This document shows positions 37,196 to 52,500 of a stretch of DNA of 64,000 bases, in pieces; position 1 is the first letter of the stretch, and each line of letters opens with the position of its first letter. A program made the translations under genes and the position numbers. The notes under the pieces are model-generated. The model made no database searches. It saw only the letters and a program-made list of their open reading frames with translations, and was not told where the DNA came from. The stretch is taken from contig VXAY01006780.1 of the NCBI GenBank assembly GCA_013399855.1, positions 2,087,043 through 2,151,042 of the forward strand, given 5' to 3'. The stretch comes from Oxyruncus cristatus. Lineage: Eukaryota > Chordata > Aves > Passeriformes > Cotingidae.

Positions 37196-37441
37196 CTGTC
37201 AAAGGATTTTACATACTTAGACTTATTCCATCCTAATCTATCGCTGTACATGTTCTTTACAGCCTTTAGCAGAAATAAGTGATATCAGAAATATGCGATT
37301 TGTTGGCTTTAACAAATCAAACTCTGCAAAGCACAAATGTATGGCAGCTTTTTAAGAAGGACAAGACTACAAATTGTGGGGAAGCTGCCAAAAACCACTC
37401 CTGGTTTGGTGTGAATGTTCCCAACTGAGTAACCAGAAGGT

Positions 37442-37516
37442 TTAACGTACAAGGGAGTACACACAGCTGTAAATCCACTCCTCCTGCTCGTTCAGCGGCA
37501 CCACGTGCTGACAGAC
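37442..37516 (-). CDS. EFCAB7: EFCAB7 last coding exon
   Basis: It encodes residues 605-628, VCQHVVPLNEQEEWIY to the C-terminal YSLVR, then TAA. The acceptor is CTGTCCAG at phase 0. Confidence 0.95.
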   Translation of the reverse strand, partial: VCQHVVPLNEQEEWIYSCVYSLVR

Positions 37517-40500
37517 CTGGACAGGAGAGAGAAAACAGAGGTGAAATAGCTGGGGTTTGGAGAACTGTCACCTCATGTGCTGTGTAAGCAAAATGAACTG
37601 TTTCAGTATTTGCACCACTAAATGATGAACATTCCTCATCCACATTGACAGCTGATATGCAAAAACTACTATGGAATTTAATTACATGACAGCAAAACAT
37701 TCACAGGGGCACTGAACCCACTACTGAATGAAGCCTAAATTACAATTAAAAAACACCCTTACAGGACCAGCCTATGGATATGTAAAATGTCAGCAGCAGT
37801 ATTAGAATAGGCCCCAGCCCTGCCTGTGTCACAAGACTGTGCTGTTTACAATGGGTTTAAATCCACGTGGGAAAGCTGGGAAATATAAAATAGCTTGGAA
37901 GCCTCTTGTTTTAAACAAAGCGACCGTACTTTTAGAATAATAAACCCAGGATTTTATTCATAAATAAATGAAGAAAAACATCATCTGCATTTGTAATGCA
38001 TTATCACATTCTATCCCTTAGAACACTCAGAGTTTTTCACTACAGCCTGCCCAGCTCTGCAACAGGGACCAGCAGATCAAAATGTCTGGTGGTTAAACAC
38101 CCCTAAGCCAAGTTTAACAGAAGTAGCCATCTGCAAATCACACTGTGCAGAAGGACTGCAATGCATTTACTGCTGTTTCTGGTTAGTGCATGCTTGGTCT
38201 GTTCCTCACAGGTATCAGTGTATCTGATTAGGGTTTGCCAAGTGAAAAAGAAAATACAGCCTTCAAAAAAGGATTATTAAAAATACTATTAAGTGGTACA
38301 TGTATTGGATGGACAACTGAGACAGGCCCACGTGTGAAAAACTGAACAGTTACGGACTTTCATAACAAAACATCAAGAACTACATCTGATCTGTACTGAT
38401 CACAAAGATGCCACTCTCCATGGTAAAAGACCTACAAAAGGAAACTATAAAGATGTCACATTCACGTGATTTTCTTATTGCTTAGATTTTAAGTTGGCTG
38501 AGCAATAAAAATGAAAAAAACCCTTACCATCATGGATTTTGGTGCCACTTCTACAGCAAAAACTGTAAGTCCCCTGTTATTTAGGCAGTTCTTACTCTGC
38601 TCATTGTTGACATGAATAATCACTTTGTTTTCAGACTGCAAGTGAAAACACATGAGGGAACCCATTAGTTTACTGGCTAATTGTCTGTTCTTCCTATAAC
38701 AACAACACATCCCTCTGGCTTCCTCTGACTTCGCTGTTTTACAGGACAGAAATGCTTTAAGGATGCTCTTTGAAGAGCAAGTTTCAAATGTACCTTTGGA
38801 AGCAGAGAGCCCAGATCTACTGTCAGAAGTCATTGAAGACTCACAGAAATACCAGAGAGCATCCAGCTGTCTGAGTGCAGACCTCATCTCCTTCTCTGAC
38901 ACAGCCCCAAACATATAAATAACTCTGCAATATCCACCCTAAAGGGCGAAGTGCACATCTAAACCCAGAGCTCCAGGAGCCTAATATTAGTCCTCCAGCC
39001 CATCCCCTTTTGCATATCTGTCCTTTTAAAAATATACTTCTTGCTGTAATCTTTTCAGATTTAAAGCATCTTAAATTCAACATCTTACTGAGCTGTGTTT
39101 TATTTATCCACAGTTCCTGACACAAATGAGACTGAGAAGGAGCAGCAGGTTCATTATGTTCTATGCAGAAAGGTTTAAAATCTCTGCTTCTCACCAACCA
39201 CTTCTCCTTGCATACACAATCTTAGCTTGGATTAGTAATAATCCTGTCAGACTAACCAGTTAAGAATTCACCATAACACAATCAAGGCAAATCACTGCTC
39301 TTTGACTTTCTTGTGGACACTGAAAAGGTTAAATAGGTGTAAATATTGTCATTTTCTTTCCTGTTCTTAGTGTTTGTTTTCTCATATTATGATGATATTG
39401 TGTCTCCAATTATTATCAAAATACTGAAAAATTGGAATGTAAACACAAAAATATTCAGATTCTATGATATTTAGAACTGGTTGCCTCCTTGTAATAAACT
39501 GTCCCTTCTGACACTGATGTTTAGAAGTCTGAGTCATATGTCAAAAGGAGCACACAGGGCCCTGTGGGGTTTTTTTAATGGAACAGATACGAAAACTTGA
39601 TATCAGAAAATGTAATTCTCAAATGTGACAAAAAGGAGGGAGGAAGAACTGTAATAATAGAGGTCTCATGCCATACCTTGTTTTCAATAACAGAAGTGAT
39701 TCTCCTGCCTGATTTGTAGGTGTGGACCACGATGTTCTCCGAGCCATCCAGTACTCTGGGCTCTCCTTTGCTCACCACAGCCCTGCAAACAGCCCTGCTG
39801 AGCTGGGAGCCCCCTGCCTCCAGATACAGGGCTTTAATTCTGGGTTTGCATCTCTCTGTGTAGATGTCAATGACAAAGGGACAGGCCTGCAATGGAAAAG
39901 ATGGGGTTTATCATCACCTGAGCTGTTGTTTCTCCCCTCAGATTTTTATCCATAGCTCCTCAGTATTGTCATATCTGCTCTGAAGTAGAATTACCCCAAT
40001 ACAAGTATGTCCTTGAATATCAAATACACCAAACCTGAGAGCTGGGGCAATATTTTACAGGACAGATGACATTTTTCATGCCAGCCACAGCACACTCAAT
40101 ATCTAGTTTGGTGCGTTCAGCTCCATCACAGGAAACCCTTCCTTGGACAGCAAAATGTACAGGAATTAGGATGAAGTATGAATGTATTCCAGTGTCTGAA
40201 ATAACCCTGACTCCTTTCCCTGTCACACTGTTGCTGTTTGTGCCACTTCCCCCAGATTTAATACATCTGCGGTGTGGCATCAAGCAATGTTACTCCTGGT
40301 GTAACAACCAGGAGTTTGCATTTTTTCAGACACAGTAACAGCACCTCAGTTCCTTTCAAATGCCTGCTGGAATCCACCAGGATTTCTCAAGTTCTGCCTT
40401 TAACTTGTTAGAGGCTCAATGCTCCCAAAACACCACTCTTGAACTGTTTGAAATCAAGGAATTAAAGTGTTAAGCAATAGACACAAGTTAACAGATGGAG

Positions 40501-43500
40501 ATATTTAGATTAATGTTGTCCTTTGGAAAGCAAAGGTTGGAGCCATAAACCACAGTTGGTGTAAGGCACGAAACACCTGCCTGAAATTCCCAACTGGACA
40601 AAAACCTCCCCAAAATCTTCTTTCTTGGACGATCACTCCCTCTCGCGGCTGAAATGCAGAAAAACAGCTTTGCAGGGGCTCTGCCAACCACAACTTGGAG
40701 GAGAAGGAGAAACTGCTCATCATGAAATCACTCACCAAGAGCCCAAGATTTTCCCTGAGAGCTGGTATCTCTCATACTGACTGCTTTGGGGTCTGCATAT
40801 ATTTGTTTCACACAGATATTTTATACAGTGACTACACCAACCTGTTTTACTTTAATAAAATTAAATGACATGATCAGACTATGATCCTAGAAGTCTTTTC
40901 TTGCGAATGAAACTGAAATGATTTAATTATCTGTATATTTAATGTTTTCTTCGTTTTTCATAAGTTTTTTTCTCTTCATAAAAAAGATCCTCTTTCTTGA
41001 GAGAGAACTATTAACACCAAAATTATTTCTGTAAAAACAAATTTTAAAAATGAAATAAAATAATACAATAAAATATCTAAGTATATATACACATTAGAAG
41101 AATAATCCCTGGACCTGTAGGTAAACAGTGTGTCACCCAAAGCCTCTTCATTAAAATTTTTATGTTGAACACATTCAGACACTGTTGTGAAAGGCAACAA
41201 TAACAGAAATAGTCATGTCTGAAAATTAGGAATTCTGAGTCATGTGGAAAAAAATTATCCATTTCTGTTGTGGTTTGGGCCAGGAAAGTGACTTTTTTAA
41301 GGAGAGCAAGTGCCGCACTGTCTAAGTTTGCTGAGAGGTCACAGTTCACCATCACTGTCAGATCACATCTCACCAGCAAGGGCAATCTTTCAACGGATAT
41401 AATCCAAAATGTCTTCCTCTATAACCGAAAAAATCCTGAATGCACCGTGTTTGGAGTGGATCCCTGAGCTGCTGGAATCAATTTCTGGCAGACACGAAGA
41501 GTGCTGCAGTTAAACGTGAGCAGCCGGTTTTGCTTTGTGACCCTCATACCTCTGTCATTTCCAAGGCCTTGTTGTAGCCCAGGGACAACAGAGTGACCCA
41601 GAGGTCACTGGGATCCCCTTCCCGGTCCGTGGCTTCCATGAGATTCAAATCCAGGAATCCTTGTCTTGTGAGTTCATTCTTCTTCATCTCAAAATTCTCT
41701 GTTTAAGGAAGCAGAAAGTAGCACTCAAAAGTCTGTTGTCTGCAAACACCCTTTATCCTTCCAAAACCAAAGTTAAAAGATGGAGCCATTTTGCAGCCTC
41801 GGGCTCTCCAATATTATTTGGGAAAGACTATCCTTGACCACGTATGTGCCCTTTGCAGAGCTTCCCTGTGGATTTTGGAAACAGCTGGTCCCTTGGATAA
41901 CCCAAAAGAGGGTGAGATTTCAAAACACAAACAGTTCATATTGATTTTTTGCTTTATGCTAAAACTTTGTGGTTGAGTTTTGCAGAAAGGGGTATTTTAG
42001 GAATGGGAAATGAAAGTCAGCTGGAACCAGCACCCTTAGGGTTGAGGTCCTTGATAATAGAAATGATTTACTTAGTTCCTAAAAAGCAATAAAATTCCAG
42101 TAATCCTAACACCCCTCTCTACAGCGAATATCATAGATATCACTCTAATGTCAGCAAACACATAATTGAAATGTCCTTGTGTCAGAGAGTTTTAAAAATG
42201 GTTTTCTCATCTTCATAACAATGCTAAATCTTTACTATATATTATTAAAAAGGGATTACCAATTTAATAAATCTATCCAAGGGTACAGATGCTGTAATAA
42301 ATGGCTTGAACTTTGGTGTCAAGATTTATGATATTTGTCTGAACCCTTTCAACTGATTAATGACCTGGTAAAACATTCACCAGATTCTCCTCTCTCCTGC
42401 CTTATTTATTCACACATATTTCCCCCTCCTGCTTGTGTGGAGATAAGTGCAGAGGCATCACCTGACAGACTCCAAGTGTGGAAAAGTACATACAGGGATG
42501 AAACAGAGAAGACAGAGAAAAAGATTTTGTATGAGTTTGCCATCAGTTAGGAATAAGACCAACACCTTGGAGTGTTCTGGGGAGAAATGATCAGTAGGAT
42601 TTGCCAGATCTGAAGTATCTTGGCCAGTGTGTCACAGTCTACAAAGGAACTATGTCAAACATGACGTGGGCTGATACACAACGAGACCCTGGCAATCCAC
42701 AGAAACTCTGGATGCCATTTTCTAGCACCACAGACACTAATTAAATGAACCTCTCAGCTTTTCGTGAGATATGAAAGCAGCCCCAGCCTAATCTGCACAA
42801 AGGACATGGATTAAACAAATACCTGTTACAGTTTCATTCCCCACGTGATCCAGGATTAAAAAACCTGTCGTTTTTGGCAGCTACAGAACAATTAGGAATG
42901 GGAAGAACTTTCTCAGCAGAAGGTCAGTGGCACACACACCAGAAGGAAGCAAAACAAAGGACAGGAGACTGGAAAAGGAAAAAAAAGAAAACAAAGGGAG
43001 AAGAGAATAATATCTCCATGTGTTCTTGGAATAGGCTACAAAATACTCAGTTCTTCTATACCGTACACATACAACTGGGAAGTAGACTGATGGCCCTAAT
43101 TAGTTTAAATACAGCAATGAACTTACCTTTACACACAGCCCATGCTTCCTCATCACACTTCTCCCCACTAGTTCTCAGCTCAAAGAAGTTGTATTCCTCC
43201 AGACTCAGGAGGCCATTCCCATCCAAATCTATTGTTTCAAATATATCCAATAAAGCAGCTCTGAAAGATTAAAAAAGGCAAAACTATTTCCAAAGGCTTC
43301 TGTTCGCTCTACTGGCTCATAATATTGTCAGAAACTATTCAGTCCATTTGAGAATATACTGTATAAGGAGTATTTTAGGACAATACAGCTTTCAAAAAGC
43401 TGCATTTTAGCTGGAGCACACCCTTTTACAAAGTTGGGGAATCCCTGTTTGGGAATATGACTCACCTGAAGTCTTTGGTGAGGGCCAGCTCTCCATCTTC

Positions 43501-46500
43501 ATCCCTATACACCAGTTTTGCTTCTCCAGTAATTGGTGTTTTCCCCTTCCTCAGCCTGCAGCCCGTTGTGAACGGGAGTAGCCAGTAATTCCCAGATCCA
43601 AGCTCCCCTTTCCAGCCAAACATCTGCTCTTGGAGGAACACAGGCAAGTTTGTCACTCACTTCTCAAATGATGCCTTTCTTTATTGCCAGTAATATCCAC
43701 ACAAAAGTGATGAATCCCTTGAAAACACCAGTAATGCTGGGTGCTTTCCTTAAAGATGCCATTCTAAAAACAAACCCACCAAGTGAATCTCTTACAATAA
43801 AATTAAAAAAAAAAAACATACAGGACCAGAGATGAGGGGAGAAGGGAGAACAAAGTTAATGCTGCCATTTCTCCTCCCTTATTTCTGCCAGAGGATAAGA
43901 ATATCTTGTGCTCTGTCAAGTTCAAAATTATATGTGGAAGGAGATATAAAATCAGAGGAAATTTTAACACATTTTGCATTTGAAATGTTGGGTTTGGGGG
44001 TGCAGGAATAAAGTGACTTTGCGAGAGTGTCTGTAGATGTAACCAGCAACTCAGCAATACCTGCCAACACATCACACAATAACAAGGTTCTCACAAGAAT
44101 TCCATTAAAATTCCGTACATGTGGAATTGCAATTCTGTTACGTCCTACCTTGCACAAGTGCTGTCAGTTTTGAAAAGGAACACGTGTGGAAAAAGGGCAG
44201 CTTGAATTCCTTCCAATCACATGGAACTCACCCATATAATATTAGCATATACAGTAAATAAATAACAATTAAAACAGGAACACAACAACAGTATCTGACC
44301 TCTTTGTTTTGTACTTCAGTAAAGCTCACAAGCTGCAGATTCTCTTGGGTTTCGTTCTCCTTCAGAATAAACAAAGCTGTATCCACTGACAACCAGTGAC
44401 AAGATCTTCCTAAAAAGAAAAATGTTCCACAGAGAAATGCTTGATGATGGCACAAAACTGGTTTTCCTTGGACCTCAAAACGGATATATTTATGGTATTA
44501 ATAATATTGATCCCTGTTAGCGTAAAACAGAAATTAAGAATCCATTATACGATATTGGGATTTCCTTCCTATTTAGGCCAATCAGAGAAATGGTTCCAAG
44601 CCTTGTGATTGTCTTACAGATAATTATTCCTATTAGTAGTTCTATCATTAGGAACTATTGATAGAATAGCTCTGTCATTAAGAGTCAAGAATACCAAGGA
44701 GTGGTTACACAACACACAAATTTGTTCAAAATGTGAAGGCATTTTTCTCCTAAAAAGGTCATTGCTCTGCTAACGTGGATCCTTTCCTCACACACCAGTA
44801 TTGTGCCTTCCTCTCCACAAGAAAATACAGAGGTATTTCTATGCACAGGACAATAATACTGTGCAAAAGTAGAATGTTTTTATACAGAAGATGAGGTTTT
44901 TTGGCTACTGAGAATATCTGGACAATCCTGCAGCAGAACTGTCTAAGGTACAGGTTCAACGGGTGCCATAAAAAACCCCGAAGTTCTGAGCAGAGCACTG
45001 AGACATCCTCAAATCTGTTAAATTACTCCCATCTGTCAGATTCAGATCTCTTTTTCTCACTGAAGTCTGTTGATCAGCTTCCCACTTCAGCCAGGCAGTA
45101 ACTGGAAAATGACTATTTTCCATCAGTTATTTGCAGTGAAGTTTTTATTACCAATCTCAGTCGGAATCAATCATCAACCTGTAGCACAACAGATGAGTCT
45201 AAACCAACTTTGGAATCTCATGGCCCCTGTTTTACAGGATTAGAAAAGAAATAATCTACTCGGAGAGAAATTAATTCCAATGCAGCAACAAGATGAAGGC
45301 CCCCGATAAACCACAAAGTGTTTGGAAAGCACTGACTGATCTCAGGTGCATCTAATGGTGGGTTTCACTCCTTTGAGGAGGGAAATCACATAAAAATACA
45401 CTCACCTTCTACCTGGGGAACATTTAAAGGCTTGATGGTGACACAAACTGAGGACCTCTGAGGGAAGTGCACCCTGTACTTGTGACTGACGATTTCACCA
45501 TCTTCTTCCAAGTAGAAGCAGCCTTTGGACTGTGCACATTGCCATTCCTGGGAACCGAGCAAGTGTTAGATTTTAACTGTGATCAAGATAAAAGCACCTC
45601 TTCTGAAATAATGATCTTATTATTTAATAAATCCTGCATAAAATACACCACAAGATACAGCAGCGATACTCTTTTTTAAAAACAAGAATTATCTCAAATA
45701 GTCCTTTTTGTAGTCAATTTTTATTCCTTCACTTGTGAAAATGCCTCAAAAGCAGATTCCCCCAGTGCTCAAATAGATGAAATGAAATTTGAATTGCCAC
45801 TGAATTAATGATTCTGAATCATTAATCACACTGAACTGGCGTGATTTACCACCAAAAGGCTGGAATTTTGCTACATCCCTCAGGCCAACCAAGCAAGGAA
45901 CACAACTGATCAGCTGAGCAATGAGGGGTTATTTGCTTAGACAAATCACAAACACAAGTACTGGTCAAATAAAGTGATTTTTCTTGACTTCTGTCAAAGC
46001 TGTTGGAAAGGCAAACTGAAAAGTGCTCTGTTTGTGAATAATAAGGTTTCTAGAGATGCCATGATTTTGCTGAAACAGCTCCACGCTTCAATTATTTATT
46101 TTTTCTGAACAGCAGCTCCCAATTTTCAATTTCAAATATCATCAGAACGATACTTCTTTAGCAAAAAGGAGATAAAATAAACACAGACACACTGTATGCC
46201 TTGAGGAATGTGAGATATCCTTGATTTGCCTTCTCTGGTTTGGATTAATGGAGACTCAGGGAGTCATGGATTTAAGAGCCTTAAGTTTTGGCACTGATTA
46301 TTGTGGGAACAGGATCAGCTCCTCTGTTCTAAACACTTGTCATTCAAGCATTCATTTTACATAGCTGGAAACTATCCTAATTTCAAATTATTTATTGTTA
46401 TGTTCATCCAAGATATTGATCTAAAGGCAACAACTATTTCATCCTTAAAACATGACACAGCCGAGAGAAAGGGGTGTTTGCTCATTTAATCTCCCAGTTT

Positions 46501-49500
46501 AATACCTGACAAAACTGCTGGACAGAAAGTTGATCAAAGCTTTAGGAAATCAAATCCTGAACTCTTATTCTTGCAGAAAGCATAAGGTGGTGCTAAGTGC
46601 CCTAAGTTATTCATGTCAAATTACAAAAAGGCAACTTTGGCAAGATAAAAGATGATTTTCTGGTTTGATTTTACTTGTCACATCAGAGCATAACAGAAGT
46701 TGTCAAATAACAGCCAAAGTGGGAAATGATTTTGTTAGAAATGTTGATTGTACAGAAATTTAGGCACTATCTGCTGCTGGTCACTGCTACTGCAATTTAA
46801 GTTACTACTGAAATTGTCCACACACCAGTGCAGAATTCCAAATAAAAAGCAGTGTTTGTGAGAGGAATTGTTCCTGTGATTAAAGCAAAGAGCTCCATTT
46901 TTAGGACATGATCCACTTTCTTTTTTTGCTGATGTATTTCAATCTTCACTAAAACCAACACCAAGAACATTCTGCAGAAACTTAACATCTCCATCAGTCT
47001 GTTCAAGAATTGGGATTCAGCTGCAGTTGAAGCCCAACAGGTCAACATGATGCTTAGGCACATCTGTAACTGGCTATTTTTTTCCTCCCAAGATTTATTG
47101 ATATGGCTTTGAACACGTCCCAAAACTCTACTGACAAAAAGAGAACACATGGAAGAATGTGCTAGGAGCACATTGAATGGTTTTCAAATTCAGACATTCA
47201 CCACGTTTGATTTCCAGAGTTCTCCTCTGCCAGAAATGTTACACTGGCTTTGGTCCAACTTCCTCAGGGCAATATTTTCGTACTGCCCCAAAACCACAGG
47301 TGAACAGCAGAAAAAAAATATATGCATATTTCTGAATAGAAGATGAATAAGAAGAATTTTTGGGTGCTACATTCTGATCCACACCACAAAGGAATCCCCG
47401 GGTAGTTATTCACCGATTCTGACAGACCCTGCATTGTGCAAAACAGAGTTCATAAAAATTAACAATTCTACTTCCACCTTCCCATGTTTCTTGATTGCTT
47501 TCCGAGTTTGTACGATGCAAATCAATACTAATTGATACCTGCAGCTGCTTTGATTTTTTTCTTAGTGGTTTGTGCAAAGAAAGAGGAATCCAGTCTCAGC
47601 TAAGTGTGTGCTGCCTTCGTACACCACACGTCATGTTTGAACAAGGTGAAATTGCAGGTTAAATTGCATGGGGGTCCAGATACCCAAACAGACTGCAAAA
47701 AATTCCTCTGAGATGATGTTTTTAAATTTTCATATAGAACAAATGTCACTCTGTAGCAATGTGGAAGATATAGAGGACTTCAGAGTTCAATAACAAATCC
47801 AGAGTTGTTACTTGAAACAAAAATGTAGCTCCTGAGAACAATCAGTTCAGTTTTCCAGCAGCAGTTACACTATGTGGTCATAACCATTTTTTCCCCTTTT
47901 ATACAGGAGTCTCAAGGTGCACATTTTTAATGTATCTGAGCAGTTTCCAGTTAATGTTTCATATTTCTGCAGCTATTATTTTCTGGTGAAAGAAAACTAG
48001 TAAAGGTTCAGTCAAGAAAGGGAAAACAAAGGAAAAAGATCAATATTAACACTCTACAAATATTGACTTAGCAAAGTGACTTTGTTGTCTCTCCCCCACA
48101 GGAATTTATATTGAATGAGTGATTTATTCAAAAGAAAACACTGATAGAACATATTAGTTTAACGAAAAATCAGTATTTTCAGGCTACAGCATATATTTAG
48201 AAAGTCATGCCCAACAAACTGAATATGCTCCCAGATCTGTTATTTATTTCCAATTACCTTTCATGTAAAGGTTTATGATACACAATCTTTCAGACTACTT
48301 AAGCATTTAAAGTTCTCACCAACCTAATAAATTATTAAACTTTAAATTTCTCAAGAAGTCATTAAAACGTTTTCTCCAACAGTGGTTTCATCTATAAAAA
48401 AAACACTTGGTTCTATTAAACCTTCACACCTGAAAAATTATTTTCAATAACTAGATGTCAGCAAAACCAACAGTATATAAAAATATTAATAATAACACAT
48501 ATCAAACTCTAAGTAGTTTATAGCTGCCCTTGACAAACTATTAATAAAACATAAGAAGCCATTTTTCTCTGATTTTTAGCTTATTTAAAATGCAATAACA
48601 TGTGTGCCTAGAGAAAAACAGCATAATTTCAATGTGATACCTTCATAGTGTCGGGCTCAATTAGCTTTGTGCTCCTGTTGCTGCTGGAACCCAGACTGAC
48701 AACGGGACAAGTGGAAGCTTTGCCGCTTTGGGCTGATGAGGGTCTCGAAGGAGCTCTGCTGTCACCTACAAACATAGGTGTTTAGTTACAATTACATTAT
48801 TTCAACCCCCTCCTAGTGCTATTTATCATAAACCTTGTGTTTGCAAGCACACAGACAAACTGGGTCCCTTCATCACTGTTTTGTCACAACGGGTTTTTGC
48901 CCAGAATTGAAGCAACTGAAACCAGCACAAACTCCATGCAAATATTCCAGACATGGCACCTCTGCAGTCTGTTACCTGTGGTCTTTTTCCAGTTTGGGAA
49001 GGTTTTAAAGTATCTTTTTCACTCCAGGAAGAACATTAAACTCCCTTATTGATTGTGCCCGAAGAGCAGCCTTGATAATTGAAACAAACACACGGTTTAT
49101 TGATAAATGTTTAAGGTTTCATCTCTGATATGGGAGGGAAATAAATAACTTGTCTGTGTTGCAACATCTGAGCATTCATTTTCTCTCTTCCTTCTGGGCT
49201 GTGTCACGGGACAGCAAAGAGAATTTACCCTTAGGAATCTAAGAGCTTATTCTTAAGAATTTGAGAACATATTCTGCTGAGATATTTATGTGACTGTCAC
49301 TGTAGAAGTTACATTAATCAATAACATCCTCACTAACCTGAGAAAAATTCAACAAAAACTCAGCTGCTCACTGACCCAGAGCTTCACCTCCATTTCACAG
49401 AATGAAAACTCTCAGTGTGAAGTACAAACACCTTTTGGTAGTTTCTGATCGGTTTTCTTGGAGATTCTGGGGGATGGTTTTGGCCCTGGCAGTGTGATCC

Positions 49501-52500
49501 CCTCAGAGGAAGTTTCAGCTTGATTCCCAAACTGCTGCTGCCTCAACCTGCTGTCAACTTCCAGCCTCTCCCAGGCAGTCCTGCAGCTCCGCTCCCTGGT
49601 GGTCAGGTACAACTCACAAAACTGCAGGGAAAGAAAGGGAATCTGGTAAGTGAAACGTTCTTTCTCATGGTTTTAAGGAGTAAAGTTAACAGTAATAAGG
49701 AAAGGACAGGTCAGTAGATGTGATGCATTTTCTATTTAAGCACACTTTTAATTTTCCTGAGTCGGAACAATCACTCAAACAACACAGTAAAGTGGAGCCA
49801 TTCAATAAGGACGTCCAAATAATGAATAAAAATTAAGTGTGACTTTCAACCCAACAGATGACTTACATTTCTTTCTGAAATTTGAAGACAGAATCCTTCA
49901 TTAAAAATCATATTAGTTTTCCTCCTATGAAAGTATACTTATGTACAAATCTTTGTGAGCTGTTTATTCAGTTCACAATTTAGTCACAGGCAATTTGGGA
50001 TCCTGGGTAAGATCATCACTAGACACACGGAGGTGGTAATACTGTGTTCGATAGAGTCAATAACACCAACAACAAGTATCTTTGTTTGCCATACCTTGCT
50101 GTAATCAAGTTTGCCACTGCAGTTAAAATCAGCCTGTTTAGTAATTGTGTTCACTTCATCCCAAGTCATTTTATCACCTCTCTGCAATAAAAAAAAACCA
50201 AACAACTCAGTTTGGGTTCATTCTTATACTGTAGCATAGTTTTACCATCTCATTTCCAAAATCTCTACTAAAGGTGGTAATTGAGTTTCTACTGCTACTT
50301 ACTGTTGTAAGAATTTTATAGAGTTCATCATGTAAAATATATCCAGTCTTATCTGTGTCTATTTTTCCAAATGCTTCAAGCAGCTCAGTTTTTGTAACTG
50401 GCTTTTCTTGTTTTAAAATAGCACAAAAATCATCAAAATTCAGTGCAGTTGTTTGTGAAGTCCAATATTTATTAATGGTCTTCTGAGATGGATTTCTTCC
50501 AGCCTGTTGAAGTACTGAACAATAAAACACAATATTAACTCTATATTTCAGCTGTCAGTAAAGGAGTTTTCTCAAAACATCCATGAAGCACTTTCCGTCT
50601 TCAGACTTTTTTTTAAAGCCAAATCACTCCAAGGGAAAAGTGGGTCTAAATGACAGTTTTGGTTACAGTATCAAACAAAATATCCACAAAAATTCAACAA
50701 GTCTTCTCAAGTGACAAGTGTAAAATTCAGCCTGTATCCTGTGTCTTAATATCAAGAGCACACTATTTGTAAACCTGCGCATTACTAGACCCTGTTTCTA
50801 CTAAAATCTATAACAGTCTTTCCACTTAATTTGCCAAAAACTGAGATCTAGTGTAGAATTTATATTAACCAATATTTTAAGTCACATCTATATGTTCCAA
50901 CTTATCAATTCAAATTACACAACATGAAAGGAAAAATGATACCAACAGATACACATTAAAGCCAACGGCCAATCCCACACATGCAACCAGTGCCTTGGAT
51001 CTCACACCTGGCAGTCTTCACCATTAATTTGCTGGATCTAGTTTGCCTCTTCAAAGTCTTCACTGAAAACATCCTTTCATCAGTTCTCCGTGTGACGAAG
51101 GTATGATGTTAAATTGAAATTAAACCCAAATGAACAGTCTGTGTGAATCCAGAGGGATGCCTCTACATCTTGCCATATAATCAAGTCTTTTAGGGAAGCA
51201 CAAGAGACCCTTCAACTCCACCCAGGCTGACATTTGACTTTGAGCCAGCTGAGCACTGCCCAGGCCTGTGCTGAGAACTGCCCAGGACCATCTGTGAAAT
51301 GAGGTGGTGGAATCGTTACAATGCTCGGTGGGCAAGTGTGTCACCATCAAAACAAACAAACAAACCCAGGCACCTTTGTTGCTAATCTGCAGCTGAATGC
51401 CAAGGACTAAATAAAGATTCCTGCCCTGTCACCTCTGCAGGCAGAGCCGGGAGGACACAGTACAGTTTATATCTTTATCTGTGCCACGCTTGGGCACAGA
51501 GCAATTGTTTGGAGATTGCAGTGTCAAGGTCAGCCAAGGAAGGGCAGTTCCTCTGTGTGGTTGTTTCTGTGGATAGCAGAGTTCCCTGGAATGTCAGTAC
51601 AGCACAGTATTTACTTACATTTAACAGATTATCCTTTCATATATCCAGGGAAATCAGCACCTGCCATACCCTACCTGCCTCCCAAGTCTGTATTTGTGAA
51701 AATTCAATTAGCCTGCACCTTTTATTTATATTTCTTTATGGATTGATTCTGCTAAATAACCTCAGTATTATTACAACACACAGGAAACAAAGCTACTGTT
51801 TGTGAATAAGCAAAACTCGGAGCAATAAAATGTCACAGGGCCAATCCCTAAGTGAATACTTTACAGTTTAGAATATCAGCCAAACATCACGTAGCAAGAG
51901 ATGTCCAAACACTGGCACATTTGAGAAATGCCAGAATTAGGATGCAACATAATTCTGTAATTCTCAATGCTTACAAATTCTAAAACAAGTTCTAGAATAT
52001 TTCTGAAAAGACTGGGAGCCTGAGCAACTAATTGCCCTCTCAAAGTTAACCTTGAAACCAAAATGCCCAAACACTTGCTATGGAGCCAAGTGGCACGTGG
52101 ATAAAGATGAAAGCCAAAGCATATATTAAAGAGATGACACTTGTTCACACCACCCCTACCTTAAAATCCAGATTATCCTAAACTATCATTAGGGTGTTAT
52201 AAAGGCACTTTTATTACAGCTGAGGAAGCCTGGAGAGCACAAAGTCACATGCTGTAGGAATGTGCCTGCTGATGGGTAGGATTTCATGTACTGCTGCAGG
52301 GAAAGAAGCTCCAACGCAGACATACAGTCAGATTCTACCAACACCTTTATTTAGTGCAGCTGAAGCAGTCAGAGAGATTTCTTCCCTGTGGTACTGCCGA
52401 CAGGAGCTACTTTGACACAAACACAGGCTGGATTAAAAGATGAAAACTTTTTATTTCATTCTATGGAAGCATTCTAACTCAGTAGGAATTGAAATATAGA

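Noticed and set aside
44640..44670. Small inverted repeat TTCTATCA/TGATAGAA
   Set aside because: An 8-bp stem in AT-rich intron sequence is expected by chance. It is too short for a microRNA precursor.
46797..47171. 124-codon minus-strand frame in an EFCAB7 intron
   Set aside because: No similarity to EFCAB7 or to any known family. EFCAB7 joins perfectly without it.
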